Positions 23,601 through 36,722 of a stretch of 64,000 nt of DNA are shown one piece after another. The notes beneath the pieces are model-generated. The model did not search any database. It saw only the letters and a program-made list of their open reading frames with translations, and was not told where the DNA came from. Origin of the DNA: Taxillus chinensis (Eukaryota > Streptophyta > Magnoliopsida > Santalales > Loranthaceae); NCBI GenBank assembly GCA_023512835.1, contig CM042090.1, positions 47,819,321 to 47,883,320 of the forward strand, in the 5' to 3' direction. Both the position numbers and the translations under genes were made by a program. Each line of letters begins with the position of its first letter. Position 1 is the stretch's first letter.

Positions 23601-26600
23601 AGTCCTTTTAATTGTTTGTCGATATTACTATTTGTTATTTTATTTATCCACTCAATGCGTCAGAAATGAACTTATTTGTAGATAGCTGATACAAAGTTAA
23701 AGATTGTAGCCTTTCGATTTATAATTGACACAAAAAGTGAATTTGCCCATTTTAATAGATTCTTTTGCCTCGTGCATTTGTTATTGGTATAGATGGATAA
23801 GGCGAGGAGTAGGAAGTACGTCACCGTCGAAGTATGTCCCATGAATCGAACCACGTACAACACGGGCCCTTTTAATTATTTGTGGGCATTACTCCTTGCT
23901 GATTGATTGATCCATTCAATGGGTTAGAAACTAAATAAGCAATATAAACCCCATGATACTAGCCTTCCAATTTGTAATTGAAACAAAACGTGAGTATATA
24001 CACTTTAATAGTCTTCGATCACGTGTATTCGTTATCACTAAAAGCGGATTAGCCATGGAGTGGGAAGTACTTCGCTGATATAGAGTTTGTCCCCTTAAAC
24101 AAACCGCATACATCTAGTGTCCATTCAATCGTTTGTGGATATTACTTTTTGTTGTTTGATTGATCTACCCAATGCGTTCGTAATGAACATAATAACCAAC
24201 ACAAACTTAAAGACACTATTTCGACTTATAACTAAAACGAAAGGTGAGTTTATCGATTTTAATAGATTCTCTGATTTTGTGCATTCGTTATTGGTAAGGG
24301 TGGATTAGACACAGAGTTCGAAGTAACTTACCACCGTGGAGTATATCCCATTAAGTGAACCACGTATATCACGAGACCTTTTAATGATTTGTGGATGTTA
24401 CTCTTTGTTATTTGATTGATCCACTAAACACATTAGAAAGGAACTATATAAACAATTCAAACCTAAAGATTCTAGCCCTTTGATTGATAATTGAAATAAA
24501 AAGTTTGTTTGCCCATTTTTATGGACTCTTTGAGCCCGTGCATTCATTATTGATAAAAGTAGAGTTGACACGGAGTAGGAAGAACCTCACTACCGTGGAG
24601 TATGTCACATTAAGCGAACCATGTACATAACGAGTCCTTTTAATCATTTGTGGATATTACTATTTGTTATTTTTTTTATCCACTCAATACGTCCGAAATG
24701 AAGTAAATAACCGGTACAAAGTTAAAGATTGTAGCCTTTCGATATGTAATTGACACAAAAAGTGAATTTATCCATTTTAATAGATTCTTTGGCCTCGTAC
24801 ATTCGTTATTGGTATAGGTGGATAAGGCGAGGAGTAGGAAGTATGTCACCGCCGGAGTATGTCCCATCAATCGAACCACGTACATCACAGGTCCTTTTAA
24901 TTATTTGTGGATATTACTCCTTGCTGATTGATTGATCCATTCAATGGGTTAGAAGCTAAATAAGCAATATAAACCCCATGATACTAACCTTCCAATTTGT
25001 AATTGAAACAAAACATGAGTATATACACTAATAGTCTTCGATCACATGTATTCATTATCGCTAAAAGCGGATTAACCACGGAGTGGGAAGTACTTCTCTG
25101 ATATAGAGTTTGTCCCCTTAAGAAAACCGCATACATCTAGTGTCCATTCAATTGTCTGTGGATATTACTTTTTGTTATTTGATTGATCTACTCAATGTGT
25201 TCGAAATGAACATAATAACCAATACAAATTTGAAGACACTATTTCCACTTGTAATTAAAACGAAAGGTGAGTTTATCGATTTTAATAGATTCTTTGATTT
25301 CGTGCATTCGTTATTGGTAAGGGTGGATTAGACACAGAGTTTGAAGTAACTTACCACAGTGGAGTATTTCCCATTAAGAGAACCACGTATATCACGAGTC
25401 CTTTTAATGATTTGTGGATGTTACACTTTGTTATTTGATTGATCCACTCAAAAAATTAGAAATGAACTAAATAACCAATTCAAACCTAAATATTGTAGCC
25501 CTTCGATTGATAATTGAAACAAAAACTAAGTTTACCCTTTTTTATTGACTCTTTGAGCCCATGCATTAATTATCAATAAAAGTGGATTTGACACGGAGTA
25601 GGAAGTACTTCCCTACTGTGGAGTATGTCCCATTAAGCGAACCATGTACATAACGAGTCCTTTTAATCGTTTATCAATATTACTATTTGTTATTTTATTT
25701 ATCCACTCAATGCGTCAGAAATGAACTAAATAACCGATACAAAGTTAAAGATTGTAGCCTTTCGATTTATAATTGGCACAAAAAGTGAATTTGTCCATTT
25801 TAATAGATTCTTTTGCCTCGTGCATTCGTTATTGGTATAGGTGGATAAGGCGAGGAGTAGGAAGTACGTCACCGCCGGAGTATGTCCCATCAATCGAACC
25901 ACGTACAACACGGTCCCTTTTAATTATTTGTGGGTATTACTTCTTGCTGATTGATTGATCCATTCAATGGGTTAGAAACTAAATAAGAAATATAAACCCC
26001 ATGATACTAGCCTTCCAATTTGTAATTGAAACAAAACGTGAGTATATACACTTTAATAGTCTTGGATCACGTGTATTCGTTATCACTAAAAGCGGATTAG
26101 CCACGGAGTGGGAAGTACTTCGCTGATATAGAGTTTGTCCCCTTAAGCAAACCGCATAGATCTAGTAAGAGAACCACCTATATCACGAGTCCTTTTAATG
26201 ATTTGTGGATGTTACTCTTTGTTATTTGATTGATCCACTCAACACATTAGAAATAAACTAAATAACCAATTCAAACCTAAAGATTCTAGCCCTTCGATTG
26301 ATAATTGGAGCGTAAAGTTAGTTTACCCATTTTTATTGACTCTTTAAGCCCGTGCATTTATTATTGATAAAAGTGGATTTGACACGGAGTAAGAAGTACT
26401 TCACTGTTGTTTAGTATGTCCCATTAAGCAAACCATGTACATAACGAGTCCTTTTAAACATTTGTGGGTATTACTATTTGTCATTTTATTTATCTACTCA
26501 ATGCGTCAAAAATGAACTAAATAACCGATACAAAGTTAAAGATTGTAGCCTTTCGATTTGTAATTGACACAAAATGTGAATTTGTCCACTTTTATAGATT

Positions 26601-29600
26601 CTTTGGCCCCGTGCGTTCGTTATTGGTATAGCTGGATAAGGCAAGGAGTAGGAAGTACATCACTGCCGAAGTATGTCCCATCCATCGAACCACGTATATC
26701 ACGGGTCCTTTGAATTATTTGTGGATATTACTCCATGCTGATTGATTCATCTATTCAATGGGTTAGAAGCTAAATAAGCAATATAAACCCCATGATACTA
26801 GCCTTCCAATTTGTAATTGAAACAAAAACTGAGTTTATACACTTTAATAGTCTTCGATCACGTGTAATCGATATCACTAAAAGCAGATTAGCCATGGAGT
26901 GGGAAGTACTTCGCCGCTATAGAGTTTGTCCCCTTAAGCGAACCGCGTACATCTGGAGCCCATTGAAGTGGTTGTGGAGATTACTTTTTGCTAATTGATT
27001 GATCCACTCAATTCGTTCGAAATGAACATAATAACCAACACAAACTTAAAGACGCTAGTATTTGTACTTGTAATCAAAACAAAAGGTAAGTTTATCGATT
27101 TTAATAGATTCTTTGATCTCGTGCATTTGTTATTGGCAACGGTGGATTAGACACGGAGTAGGAAGTACATCACCGCCGGAGTATGTCCCATCAATCGAAC
27201 CACGTACGTCACGGTCCTTTTAATTAGTTGTGGATATTACTCTTTGCTAATTGGTTGATCCATTCAATGGGTTAGACAGAAACTAAATAACCAATATAAG
27301 CCCCAAGATACTAGCCTTCCAATTTGTAATTGAAACAAAACATGAGTTTATACACTTTAATAGTCTTCGATCACGTGTATTCGTTATCGCTAAAAGCGGA
27401 TTAGGCACGATGTGGGAAGTACTTTGCTGATATAGAGTTTGTCCCCTTAAGCAAACCGCATACATCTAGTGTCGATTTAATCGTTTGTGGATATTACTTT
27501 TTGTTATTTGATTGATCTACTCAATGCATTCGAAACGAACATAATAACCAATACAAACTTAAAGATACTATTTCGACTTGTAATTAAAACGAAAGGTGAG
27601 TTTATCAATTTTAATAGATTCTTTGATTTCGTCCATTCGTTATTGGTAAGGATGGATTAGACACAATGTTTGAAGTACCTTACCACCGTGGAGTATTTCC
27701 CATTAAGAGAACCGCGTATATCACGAGTCCTTTTAATGATTTGTGGATGTTACTCTTTGTTATTTGATTGATCCACTCAAAAAATTAGAAATGAACTAAA
27801 TATCCAATTCAAACCTAAATATTATAGCCCTTCGATTGATAATTGAAACAAAAACTAAGTTTACCCATTTTTATTGACTCTTTGAGCCCGTGCATTTATT
27901 ATTGATAAAAGTGGATTTGACACGGAGTAGGTGTACTTCACTACTGTGGAGTATGCCCCATTAAGCGAACCATGTACATAATGAGTCCTTTTAATCATTT
28001 GTAGATATTACAATTTGTTATTTTATTTATCCACTCAATGCGTCAGAAATGAACTAAATAACTGATACAAAGTTAAAGATTGTAGCCTTTTGATTTGTAA
28101 TTGATACAAAAAGTGAATTTGTCCATTTTAATAGATTCTTTGGCCTCGTGCATTCGTTATTGGTATACGTGGATAAGGCAAGGAGTAGGAAGTACATCAC
28201 CGCCGGAGTATGTCCCATCAATCGAACCACGTACATCACGGGTCCTTTTAATTATTTATGGATATTACTCGATGCTGATTGATTCATCTATTCAATGGGT
28301 TAGAAGCTAAATAAGCAATATAAACCCCATGATACTAGCCTTCCAATTTGTAATTGAAACAAAAACTGAGTTTATACACTTTAATAGTCTTTGATCACGT
28401 GTATTCGATATCGCTAAAAGCAGATTAGCCATGGAGTCGGAAGTACTTCGCTGCTATAGAGTTTGTCCCCTTTAGCAAACCGCGTACATCTGGAGCCCTT
28501 TGAAGTGGTTGTGGAGATTACTTTTTGCTAATTGATTGATCCACTCAATGCGTTCGAAATGAACATAATAACCAATTCAAACTTAAAGACTCTAGTATTT
28601 GTACTTGTAATCAAAACAAAAGGTGAGTTTATCGATTTTAATAGATTCTTTGATTTCGTGCATTTGTCATTGGCAACGGTGGATTAGACACGGAGTAGGA
28701 AGTAATTTACCGCCATGGACAATGTCTCATTAATCGAACCACGTATATGATGAGTCCTTTTAATCATTTGTGGATATTACTCTTTGTTATTTGATTGATC
28801 AACTCAACACATGAGAAATGAACAAAATAACCAATTCAAACCTAAAGATTCTAGCCCTTCGATTGATAATTGAAACAAAAAGTTAGTTTATCCATTTTTA
28901 TTTACTCTTTGAGCTTGTGCATCCATTATTGATAAAAGTAGAGTTGACACGAAGTAGGAAGTACCTCACTACCGTGGAATATGTCCCATTTAGCGAACCA
29001 TGTACATAACGAGTCCTTTTAATCATTTGTGGATATTACTATTTGTTTTTTTTATCCACTAAATACGTCAGAAATAAAGTAAATAACCGATACAAAGTTA
29101 AAGATTGCAGCCTTCCGATTTGTAATTGACACAAAAAATGAATTTTTCCAATTTAATAGATTCTTTCGCCTCATGCATTGATTAATGGTATAGGTGGATA
29201 AGGCACGGAGTAGGAAGTACATCACCGCCGAAGTATGTCACATCAATCGAATCACGTATATCACGGGTCCTTTTAATTATTTGTGGATATTACTCTTTGC
29301 TGATTGATTGATCCATTCAATGGGTCAGATAGAAACTAAATAACAAATATAAGCCCCAAGATACTAGCCTTCCAATTTGTAATTGAAACAAAATGTGAGT
29401 TTATACACTTTAATAGTCTTCGATCACGTGTGTTCGTTATCGCTAAAAGCATATTAGCCATGGAGTGGGAAGTACTTCGCTGATATAGAGTTTGTTCCCT
29501 TTGGCAAACCGCATACATCTAGTGTACATTCAATCATTTGTGGATATTACTTTTTGTTATTTGATTGATCTACTCAATGCATTCGAAATGAACATAATAA

Positions 29601-32600
29601 CCAATACAAACCTAAAGACACGATTTCGACTTGTAATTAAAACGAAAGGTGTGTTTATCGATTTTAATAGATTCTTTGATTTCGTTCATTCGTTATTGGT
29701 AAGGGTGGATTAGACACAAAGTTGGAAGTAACTTACCACCGTGGAGTGTTTCCCATTAAGAAAACCACGTATATCACTAGTCCCTTTAATGATTTGTGGA
29801 TGTTACTCTTTGTTATTTGATTGATCCACTCAACACATTAGAAATGAACTAAATAACCAATTCAAACCTAAATAATCTAGCCCTTCGATTGATAATTGAA
29901 AGAAAAAGTTAGTTTACCCATTTTTATTGACTCTTTGAGCCCGTGCATTTATTATTGATAAAAGTGGATTTGACACGGAGTAGGAAGTACTTCACTACTG
30001 TGGAGTATGTCCCATTAAGTGAACCATGTACATAACGAGTCCTTTTAATCATTTGTGGATATTACTATTTGTTATTTTTTTCATCCACTCAATACGTCAG
30101 AAATGAAGTAAATAACTGATACAAAGTTAAAGATTGTAGCCTTTCGATTTGTAATTGACACAAAAAGTTAATTTGTCCAATTTAATAGATTCTTTGGCGT
30201 CATGCATTCATTATTGGTATAGTTGGATAAGGCACGGAGTAGGAAGTACATCACCGTCGGAGTATGTCCCATCAATCGAACCACGTACATCACGGTCCTT
30301 TTAATTATTTGTGGATATTACTCTTTGCTAATTGGTTAATCCATTCAATGGGTTAGACAGAAACTAAATAACCAATATAAGCCCCAAGATACTAGCCTTC
30401 CAATTTGTAATTGAAACAAAACATGAGTTTATACACTTTAATAGTCTTCGATCACGTGTATTCGTTATCGCTAAAAGCGGATTACGCACGATGTGGGAAG
30501 TACTTTGCTGATATAGAGTTTGTCCCCTTAAGCAAACCGCATACATCTAGTGTCGATTTAATCGTTTGTGGATATTACTTTTTGTTATTTGATTGATCTA
30601 CTCAATGCATTTGAAATGAACATAATAACCAATACAAACTTAAAGATACTATTTCGACTTGTAATTAAAACGAAAGGTGAGTTTATCGATTTTAATAGAT
30701 TCTTTGATTTCGTCCATTCGTTATTGGTAAGGATGGATTAGACACAATGTTTGAAGTAACTTACCACCGTGGAGTATTTCCCATTAAGAGAACCACGTAT
30801 ATCACGAGTCCTTTTAATGATTTGTGGATGTTACTCTTTGTTGTTTGATTGATCCACTCAAAAAATTAGAAATGAACTAAATATCCAATTCAAACCTAAA
30901 TATTATATCCGTTCGATTGATAATTGAAACAAAAACTAAGTTTACCCATTTTTATTGACTCTTTGAGCCCGTGCATTTATTATTGATAAAAGTGGATTTG
31001 ACACGGAGTAGGTGTACTTCACTACTGTGGAGTATGCCCCATTAAGCGAACCATGTACATAATGAGTCCTTTTAATCATTTGTAGATATTACAATTTGTT
31101 ATTTTATTTATCCACTGAATGCGTCAGAAATGAACTAAATAACTGATACAAAGTTAAAGATTGTAGCCTTTTGATTTGTAATTGATACAAAAAATGAATT
31201 TGTCCATTTTAATAGATTCTTTGGCCTCATGCATTCGTTATTGGTATACGTGGATAAGGCAAGGAGTAGGAAGTACATCACCGCCGGAGTATGTCCCATC
31301 AATCGAACCACGTACATCACGGGTCCTTTTAATTATTTGTGGATATTACTCTTTGCTGATTGATTGATCCATTCAATGGGTCAGATAGAAACTAAATAGC
31401 CAATATAAGCCCCAAGATACTAGCCTTCCAACATGTAATTGAAACAAAAACTGAGTTTATACACTTTAATAGTCTTCGATCACGTGTATTCGATATCGCT
31501 AAAAGCAGATTAGCCATGGAGTGGGAAGTACTTCGCTGCTATAGAGTTTGTCCCCTTAAGCAAACCGCGTACATCTGGAGCCCATTGAAGTGGTTGTGGA
31601 GATTACTTTTTGCTGATTGATTGATCCACTCAATGCGTTCGAAATGAACATAATAACCAATTCAAACTTAAAGACTCTAGTATTTGTACTTGTAATCAAA
31701 ACAAAAGGTGAGTTTATCGATTTTAATAGATTCTTTGATTTTGTGCATTTGTTATTGGCAACGCTGGATTTGACACAGAGTAGGAAGTAATTTACCGCCG
31801 TGGACAATGTCTCATTAATCGAACCACGTATATGATGAGTCCTTTTAATCATTTATGGATGTTACTCTTTGTTATTTGATTGATCAACTCAACACATGAG
31901 AAATGAACAAAATAACCAATTCAAACCTAAAGATTCTAGCCCTTCGATTGATAATTGAAACAAAAAGTTAGTTTATCCATTTTTATTTACTCTTTGAGCT
32001 CGTGCATTCATTATTGATAAAAGTAGAGTTGACACGGAGTAGGAAGTACCTCACTACCGTGGAGTATGTCCCATTTAGCGAACCATGTACATAACGAGTC
32101 CTTTTAATCATTTGTGGATATTACTATTTGTTTTTTTTATCCACTAAATACGTCAGAAATAATGTAATTAACCGATACAAAGTTAAAGATTGTAGCCTTT
32201 CAATTTGTAGTTGACACAAAAAATGAATTTGTCCAATTTAATAGATTCTTTCGCCTCATGCATTCGTTAATGGTATAGGTGGATAAGGCACGGAGTAGGA
32301 AGTACATCACCGCTGAAGTATGTCACATCAATCGAACCACGTACATCACGGGTCCTTTTAATTATTTGTGGATATTACTCTTTGCTGATTGATGGATCCA
32401 TTCAATGGGTTAGATAGAAACTAAATAACCAATATAGGCCCCAAGATACTAACCTTCCAATTTGTAATTGAACCAAAACGTGAATTTATACACTTTAATA
32501 GTCTTCGATCACGTGTATTCGTTATCGCTAAAAGCAGATTAGCCACGGAGTGGGAAGTACTTCGCTGATATAGAGTTTGTCCCGTTTAGCAAACCGCATA

Positions 32601-34574
32601 CATCTAGTGTCCATTCAATCATTTGTGGATATTACTTTTTGTAATTTGATTGATCTGCTCAATGCCTTCGAAATGAACATAATAGCCAATACAAACTTAA
32701 AGACACTATTTCGACTTGTAATTAAAACGAAAGGTGAGTTTATCGATTTTAATAGATTCTCTGGTTTCGTTCATTCGTTATTGGTAAGGGTGGATTAGAC
32801 ACAAAGTTGGAAGTAACTTACCATCGTGGAGTATTTCCCATTAAGAGAACCACATATATCACGAGTCCTTTTAATGATTTGTGGATGTTACTCTTTGTTA
32901 TTTGATTGATCTTATCAAAAAATTAGAAATGAACTAAATAACAAATTCAAAACTAAAGATTCTAGCGCTTCGATTGATAATTGAAACATAAAGTTAGTTT
33001 ACCCATTTTTATTGACTCTTTGAGCCCGTGCATTTGTTATTGATAAAAGTGGATTTGGCCCGGAGTAGGAAGTACTTCACTACTGTGGGGTATGTCCCAT
33101 TAAGCGAACCATGTACATAACAAGTCCTTTTAATCATTTATGGGTATTACTATTTGTCATTTTATTTATCCACTCAATGCGTCAGAAATGAACTAAATAA
33201 TTGATACAAAGTTAAAGATTGTAGCCTTTCGATTTGTAATTGACACATAAAGTGAATTTGTCCATTTTAATAGATTCTTTGGCCTTGTGCATTCGTTATT
33301 AGATAGGTGGATAAGGCAAGGAGTAGGAGGTACGTCACCCCCGGAGTATGTCCCATCAATCGAACCACGTACATCACAGGTCCTTTTAATTATATGGGGA
33401 TATTACTCCATGCTAATTGATTGATCCATTCAATGGGTTAGAAACTAAATAAGCAATATAAGCCCCATGATACTAGCCTTCCAATTTGTAATTGAAACAA
33501 AAAGTGAGTTTATACACTTTAATAGTCTTCGATCACGTGTATTCGATTTCGCTAAAAGCAGATTAGCCACGGAGTGGGAAGTACTTCGCTACTATGGAGT
33601 TTGTCCCCTTAAGCAAACTGCGTAGATTTGGTGTCCATTTAATCGTTTGTGGAGATTGCTTTTTGTTATTTGATTGATCCACTCAATGCGTTCGAAATGA
33701 ACTTAATAACCAATACAAACTTAAAGACACTATTTTGACTTGTAATTAAAACGAAAGGTGAGTTTATTGATTTTAATAGATTCTTTGATTTCATGCATTC
33801 GTTATTGGTATGGGTGGATTAAACACAGAGTTGGAAGTAACTTACTACCGTGGAGTATTTCCCATTAAGAGAACCACGTATATCACGAGTCCTTTTAATG
33901 ATTTGTGGATGTTACTCTTTGTTCTTTGATTGATCTTCTCAAAAAATTAGAAATGAACAAAATAACCAATTCAAACCTAAATATTATAGCCCTTCGATTG
34001 ATAATTGAAACAAAAACTAAGTTTACCCATTTTTGTTGACTCTTTGAGCCCGTGCATTTATTATTGATAAAAGTGGATTTGACACGGAGTAGGAAGTACT
34101 TCAGTACTGTGGAGTATGCCCCATTAAGCGGACCATGTACATAATGAGTCCTTTTAATCATTTGTAGATGTTACAATTTGTTATTTTATTTATCCGCTCA
34201 ATGCGTCAGAAATGAACTAAATAACCGATACAAAGTTAAAGATTGTAGCCTTTCGATTTGTAATTGACACAAAAAGTGAATTTGTCCATTTTAATAGATT
34301 CTTTGGCCTCGTGCATTCGTTATTGGTATAAGTGGATAAGGCAAGGAGTAGGAAGTACGTCATCGCCGGAGTATGTCCCATCAATCGAACCACGTACATC
34401 ACGGGTCCTTTTAATTATTTGTGGATATTACTCCTTGCTGATTGATTGATCCATTCAATGGGTTAGAAACTAAACAAGCAATATAAACCTCATGATACTA
34501 GCCTTCCAGTTGGTAATTGAAACGAAACGTGAGTTTATACACATTAATAGTCTTCGATCACGTGTATTCGTTAT
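20601..34574 (+). repeat. Satellite array, forward block 3 (most regular HOR domain)
   Basis: A boxes start at 20776, 21808, 22788, 23829, 24855, 25878, 26668, 27179, 28206, 29230, 30260, 31287, 32315, 33344 and 34369. Most spacings are 1023-1041 bp. Exceptions are 980 at 21808-22788, 790 at 25878-26668 and 511 at 26668-27179, where monomers have been lost; one join is a chimeric monomer near 27130. Within one HOR (24855-25878) the monomers measure 251, 256, 259 and 257 bp. No gene is seen. The recurrent 60-70-residue open frames on both strands are properties of the repeat. Confidence 0.93.
27150..32856 (+). repeat. Tandem pair of a 3,081-bp three-HOR unit
   Basis: Private variants recur exactly 3,081 bp apart, not 1,027. 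Examples are a one-base loss in CACGGTCC near 27213 and 30294, GTGTCGATTTAATCG near 27471 and 30552, and GGACAATGTCTCATTAATCG near 28718 and 31803. At least 2.6 kb is shared, first copy about 27150-29775 and second about 30231-32856. This is a third level of hierarchy: monomer, four-monomer HOR, three-HOR unit. Confidence 0.85.
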
Positions 34575-34797
34575 TGCATTCTGGCTGGCCCCGTTCGCGT
34601 CTAAATTCTCATCTGCTGCAAGTTTGGCAGCTTCCTTGATGGGCTGTCTTGTGAGTTTCTTTGTCTGTTTTTTTTTCTGTTTATCTTTTGGGTTGTTCTT
34701 TGTTGCAGTTTCGTTTCTCAGGGGTATGCCCCTGGTTTGCTTCTCTTGTAATTGATTCTTTTTAATACATTCTTTTTACTTTTCAAAAAAAAAAAAA
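34575..34797 (+). mobile_element. 5'-truncated LINE 3' end with poly(A) tail
   Basis: About 223 bp of non-satellite sequence, more GC-rich and T-rich than its surroundings. It ends in TTTAATACATTC then TTTTTACTTTTC and an A13 tract at 34785-34797, which is the usual 3' end of plant L1-type LINEs. The 5' junction cuts a B monomer after GTATTCGTTAT. The 3' side resumes in a C monomer near TTTACCCATTTTT. About 465 bp of the expected HOR are missing between these points and no target duplication is seen. Its relation to the LINE at 1-2326 cannot be tested, because the two pieces do not overlap. Confidence 0.75.
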
Positions 34798-35218
34798 GAA
34801 GAAAAAGTATTTTACCCATTTTTATTGACTCTTTGAGCCCGTGCATTTATTATTAATAAAAGTGGATTTGACACGGAATAGAAAGTCCCTCACTACCGTG
34901 GAGTATGTTCCACTAAACGAACCATGTACATAACGAGTCCTTTTAATCATTTGTGGATATTATTATTTATTATTTTATTTATTTACTAAATGCGTCAGAA
35001 ATGAACTAAATAACCGATACAAAGTTAAAGATTGTAGCCTTTCGATTTGTAATTGACACAAAAAGTGAATTTGTCCATTTTAATAGTTTTTTTGGCCTCG
35101 TGCATTCGTTATTGGTATAGGTGGATAAGGCAAAGAGTAGGAAGTACGTCACCGCCGGAGTATGTCCCATCAATCGAACCACGTACATCACGGGTCGTTT
35201 TAATTATTTGTGGATATT
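34798..35218 (+). repeat. Satellite between LINE fragment and outer LTR element
   Basis: Parts of C, D and A monomers in forward orientation, ending at the outer element. The last five bases, ATATT (35214-35218), are the target site. The satellite sentence broken here (TTTGTGGATATT) continues exactly at 62273. Confidence 0.93.
35214..35218 (+). repeat. Target-site duplication of outer element, left copy
   Basis: ATATT directly before the TG of the 5' LTR. The matching ATATT is at 62273-62277 after the CA of the 3' LTR. Joining the flanks restores a normal satellite A monomer. Confidence 0.95.
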
Positions 35219-35736
35219 TGATAACGTGCATTTATGCCATTATTCTATTGCCTATTTAGGGGTGTTTAAGAGCATGATTAGAGCCTTATTGTATCATATT
35301 TCATTTATATTTGCTCTAACCCCTAGGAAGATGCTATTTGCATATACATGCGCTTTTAGGCTGTTTGTCAGGTTTTGGAGATTAATTTTGACCAAGTAGA
35401 TGGCCTCAAATGAACTGGCGTGCAGAACTAAAGTTTCTCAGAATGATGTCTGCTACCCTCCACAGAAGTTTCAGAGCCAAAGGCCTTGAACGCCAATTGG
35501 ACCAATTGGCGTGCAAGCATATTACTCCATACCAGCCTTCTACATGATGCAAGGAAGCTTGGGGAAGAATTTCACCTAATTTGGAGTTGCACACCAATTG
35601 GGCATATGACGTTCAAATTAACATGCAGCCATATTTTTGCACTGATTCAGTTGTTTTGTTATGCTGATCATTCTTTCCTAAAGGACCTTGTTCATATTGT
35701 GCTTAGATTGAGAGATTTTAATGTTGGAAGTGTCAC

Positions 35737-35762
35737 TTATCAAAACTACATCGTTTTGATAA
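35737..35762 (+). promoter_or_regulatory. Perfect inverted repeat upstream of LTR TATA box
   Basis: TTATCAAAAC - 6 bases - GTTTTGATAA, about 60 bp upstream of the TATA box. The arms are kept at 38007-38032, 50091-50116 and 61308-61333, and all but the last base at 55389-55412. The loop contains an ACGT core in two copies (61308 and 55389). A role as a transcription-factor site is inferred from conservation only. Confidence 0.5.
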
Positions 35763-35820
35763 GTTGTGACAGATGGGCTAGGGCACACTTTATAATACAG
35801 CATTCAGGCTCATCTAGGAG

Positions 35821-35830
35821 CTATAAAAGG
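35821..35830 (+). promoter_or_regulatory. LTR core promoter, TATA box (outer 5' LTR)
   Basis: CTATAAAAGG, the best TATA box in the LTR and in the equivalent place in all five LTRs of the window (61392 here on the 3' LTR, CTATAAATA in the inner and solo LTRs). Transcription of the genomic RNA would begin some 30 bp downstream. Confidence 0.6.
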
Positions 35831-36704
35831 AGGTCTACACGTCCTTGGAGGAGGGTTTTTTACACAACACGTTGGAGGCTTCACGTTTTTGGAAGAAACC
35901 TAGGGAGCAGCCGTGATTTTGGAAACTTGGATTGAAGCTCTGCTGTGTGGGTGATTAGAAGAAGATGTTGAGTTGTTCCTGCTTGTATTTGCTTGTAATC
36001 ATGCGTGAGTAGTCTTTTAATCTAGGCGAGCAATGTAGCCCCCTAAGTTGTTAAATTGATTATTTGAATATTGGGTTTGTTTAATTGAGATTGCATGTTT
36101 TATGAATCTGTTCTTTATCTTTTAATATCTGGGGTGTACACCTGGGTTTTCTTTGCCTTAGTCTGAGGCTAATCTTTGGTTCATAACATATTTGTGATTG
36201 GTGTGACCAATATCCTATCATGAGTATGATAATTAGGCTTTGTTTGTTGCTGCTTTGATGACCATTCAGGCAAACAACACTTAGGAGGTCTGTCAATGAC
36301 CATTTGCAGAACCTTGGCTCATGTATAGCATGCTATCATTTAAATAATCCCAAGAACCTAAAAATCAGTAGAAACAACGTAGGGAGGTGAAATTGTGATC
36401 CTAGATGCCTTTAATCTTTGAGTTTTAACCTTAAAATCAATTATGCTATCTTTGATATTTTAGAAAACCACATAAAAATTAGATCTTTAGTTTAAAAAAG
36501 TGAACTTTTTGCCAAGACATTTTATAGAACAAGAGTAATTGGGTGTTTTGATTTAAGAACTAGAAAACTAGGCTAATCCCTGTGGGTTCGACCCCTTGCT
36601 TGTTGCTATTCTTTTAGTGCAAACTTAGGGAATTTATTATCCTGAAGAGAGATTTAACGACATTAGCTAGCTCTTTTAGAGAGGTTAAAATCTGTCTGTC
36701 AAAT

Positions 36705-36722
36705 TTGCGCCGTTGCCGGGGA
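36705..36722 (+). other. Primer binding site of outer element (tRNA-Asp type, one mismatch)
   Basis: TTGCGCCGTTGCCGGGGA, three bases after the LTR end. It differs by one base (second position T for G) from the 18-mer of the inner element, which is the sequence known from Athila/Calypso elements and is complementary to the 3' end of tRNA-Asp. Confidence 0.85.

Larger units (their letters stand above)
35219..36701 (+). repeat. 5' LTR of outer element (subfamily A)
   Basis: 1483-bp LTR beginning TGATAACGTGCATTTATG and ending CTGTCTGTCA. Its pair is at 60789-62272. It contains a TATA box (35821-35830), a palindrome (35737-35762) and near-palindromic AACGCCAATTGG/CCAATTGGCGTG arms around 35488-35512. 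It differs clearly from the inner and solo LTRs, especially downstream of the TATA box, where it lacks their GA run and CGACGGC repeats. Confidence 0.95.

Noticed and set aside
5635..34450. Dozens of recurrent 60-100-residue open frames on both strands of the satellite
   Set aside because: They recur with the monomer period, in two opposite frames at once, vary freely in sequence and length, and look like no protein. They follow from the repeat, not from selection for coding.
34492..34755. 87-residue open frame across satellite and LINE fragment
   Set aside because: It starts in satellite and reads through the junction into a LINE 3' end. The Phe/Ser-rich end is the T-rich 3' UTR.
35486..35935. 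149-residue open frame in the outer 5' LTR, also at 61057-61506
   Set aside because: It is kept only because the two LTRs are copies. It overlaps the palindrome and TATA box, and has no recognisable domain. It was treated as LTR sequence.
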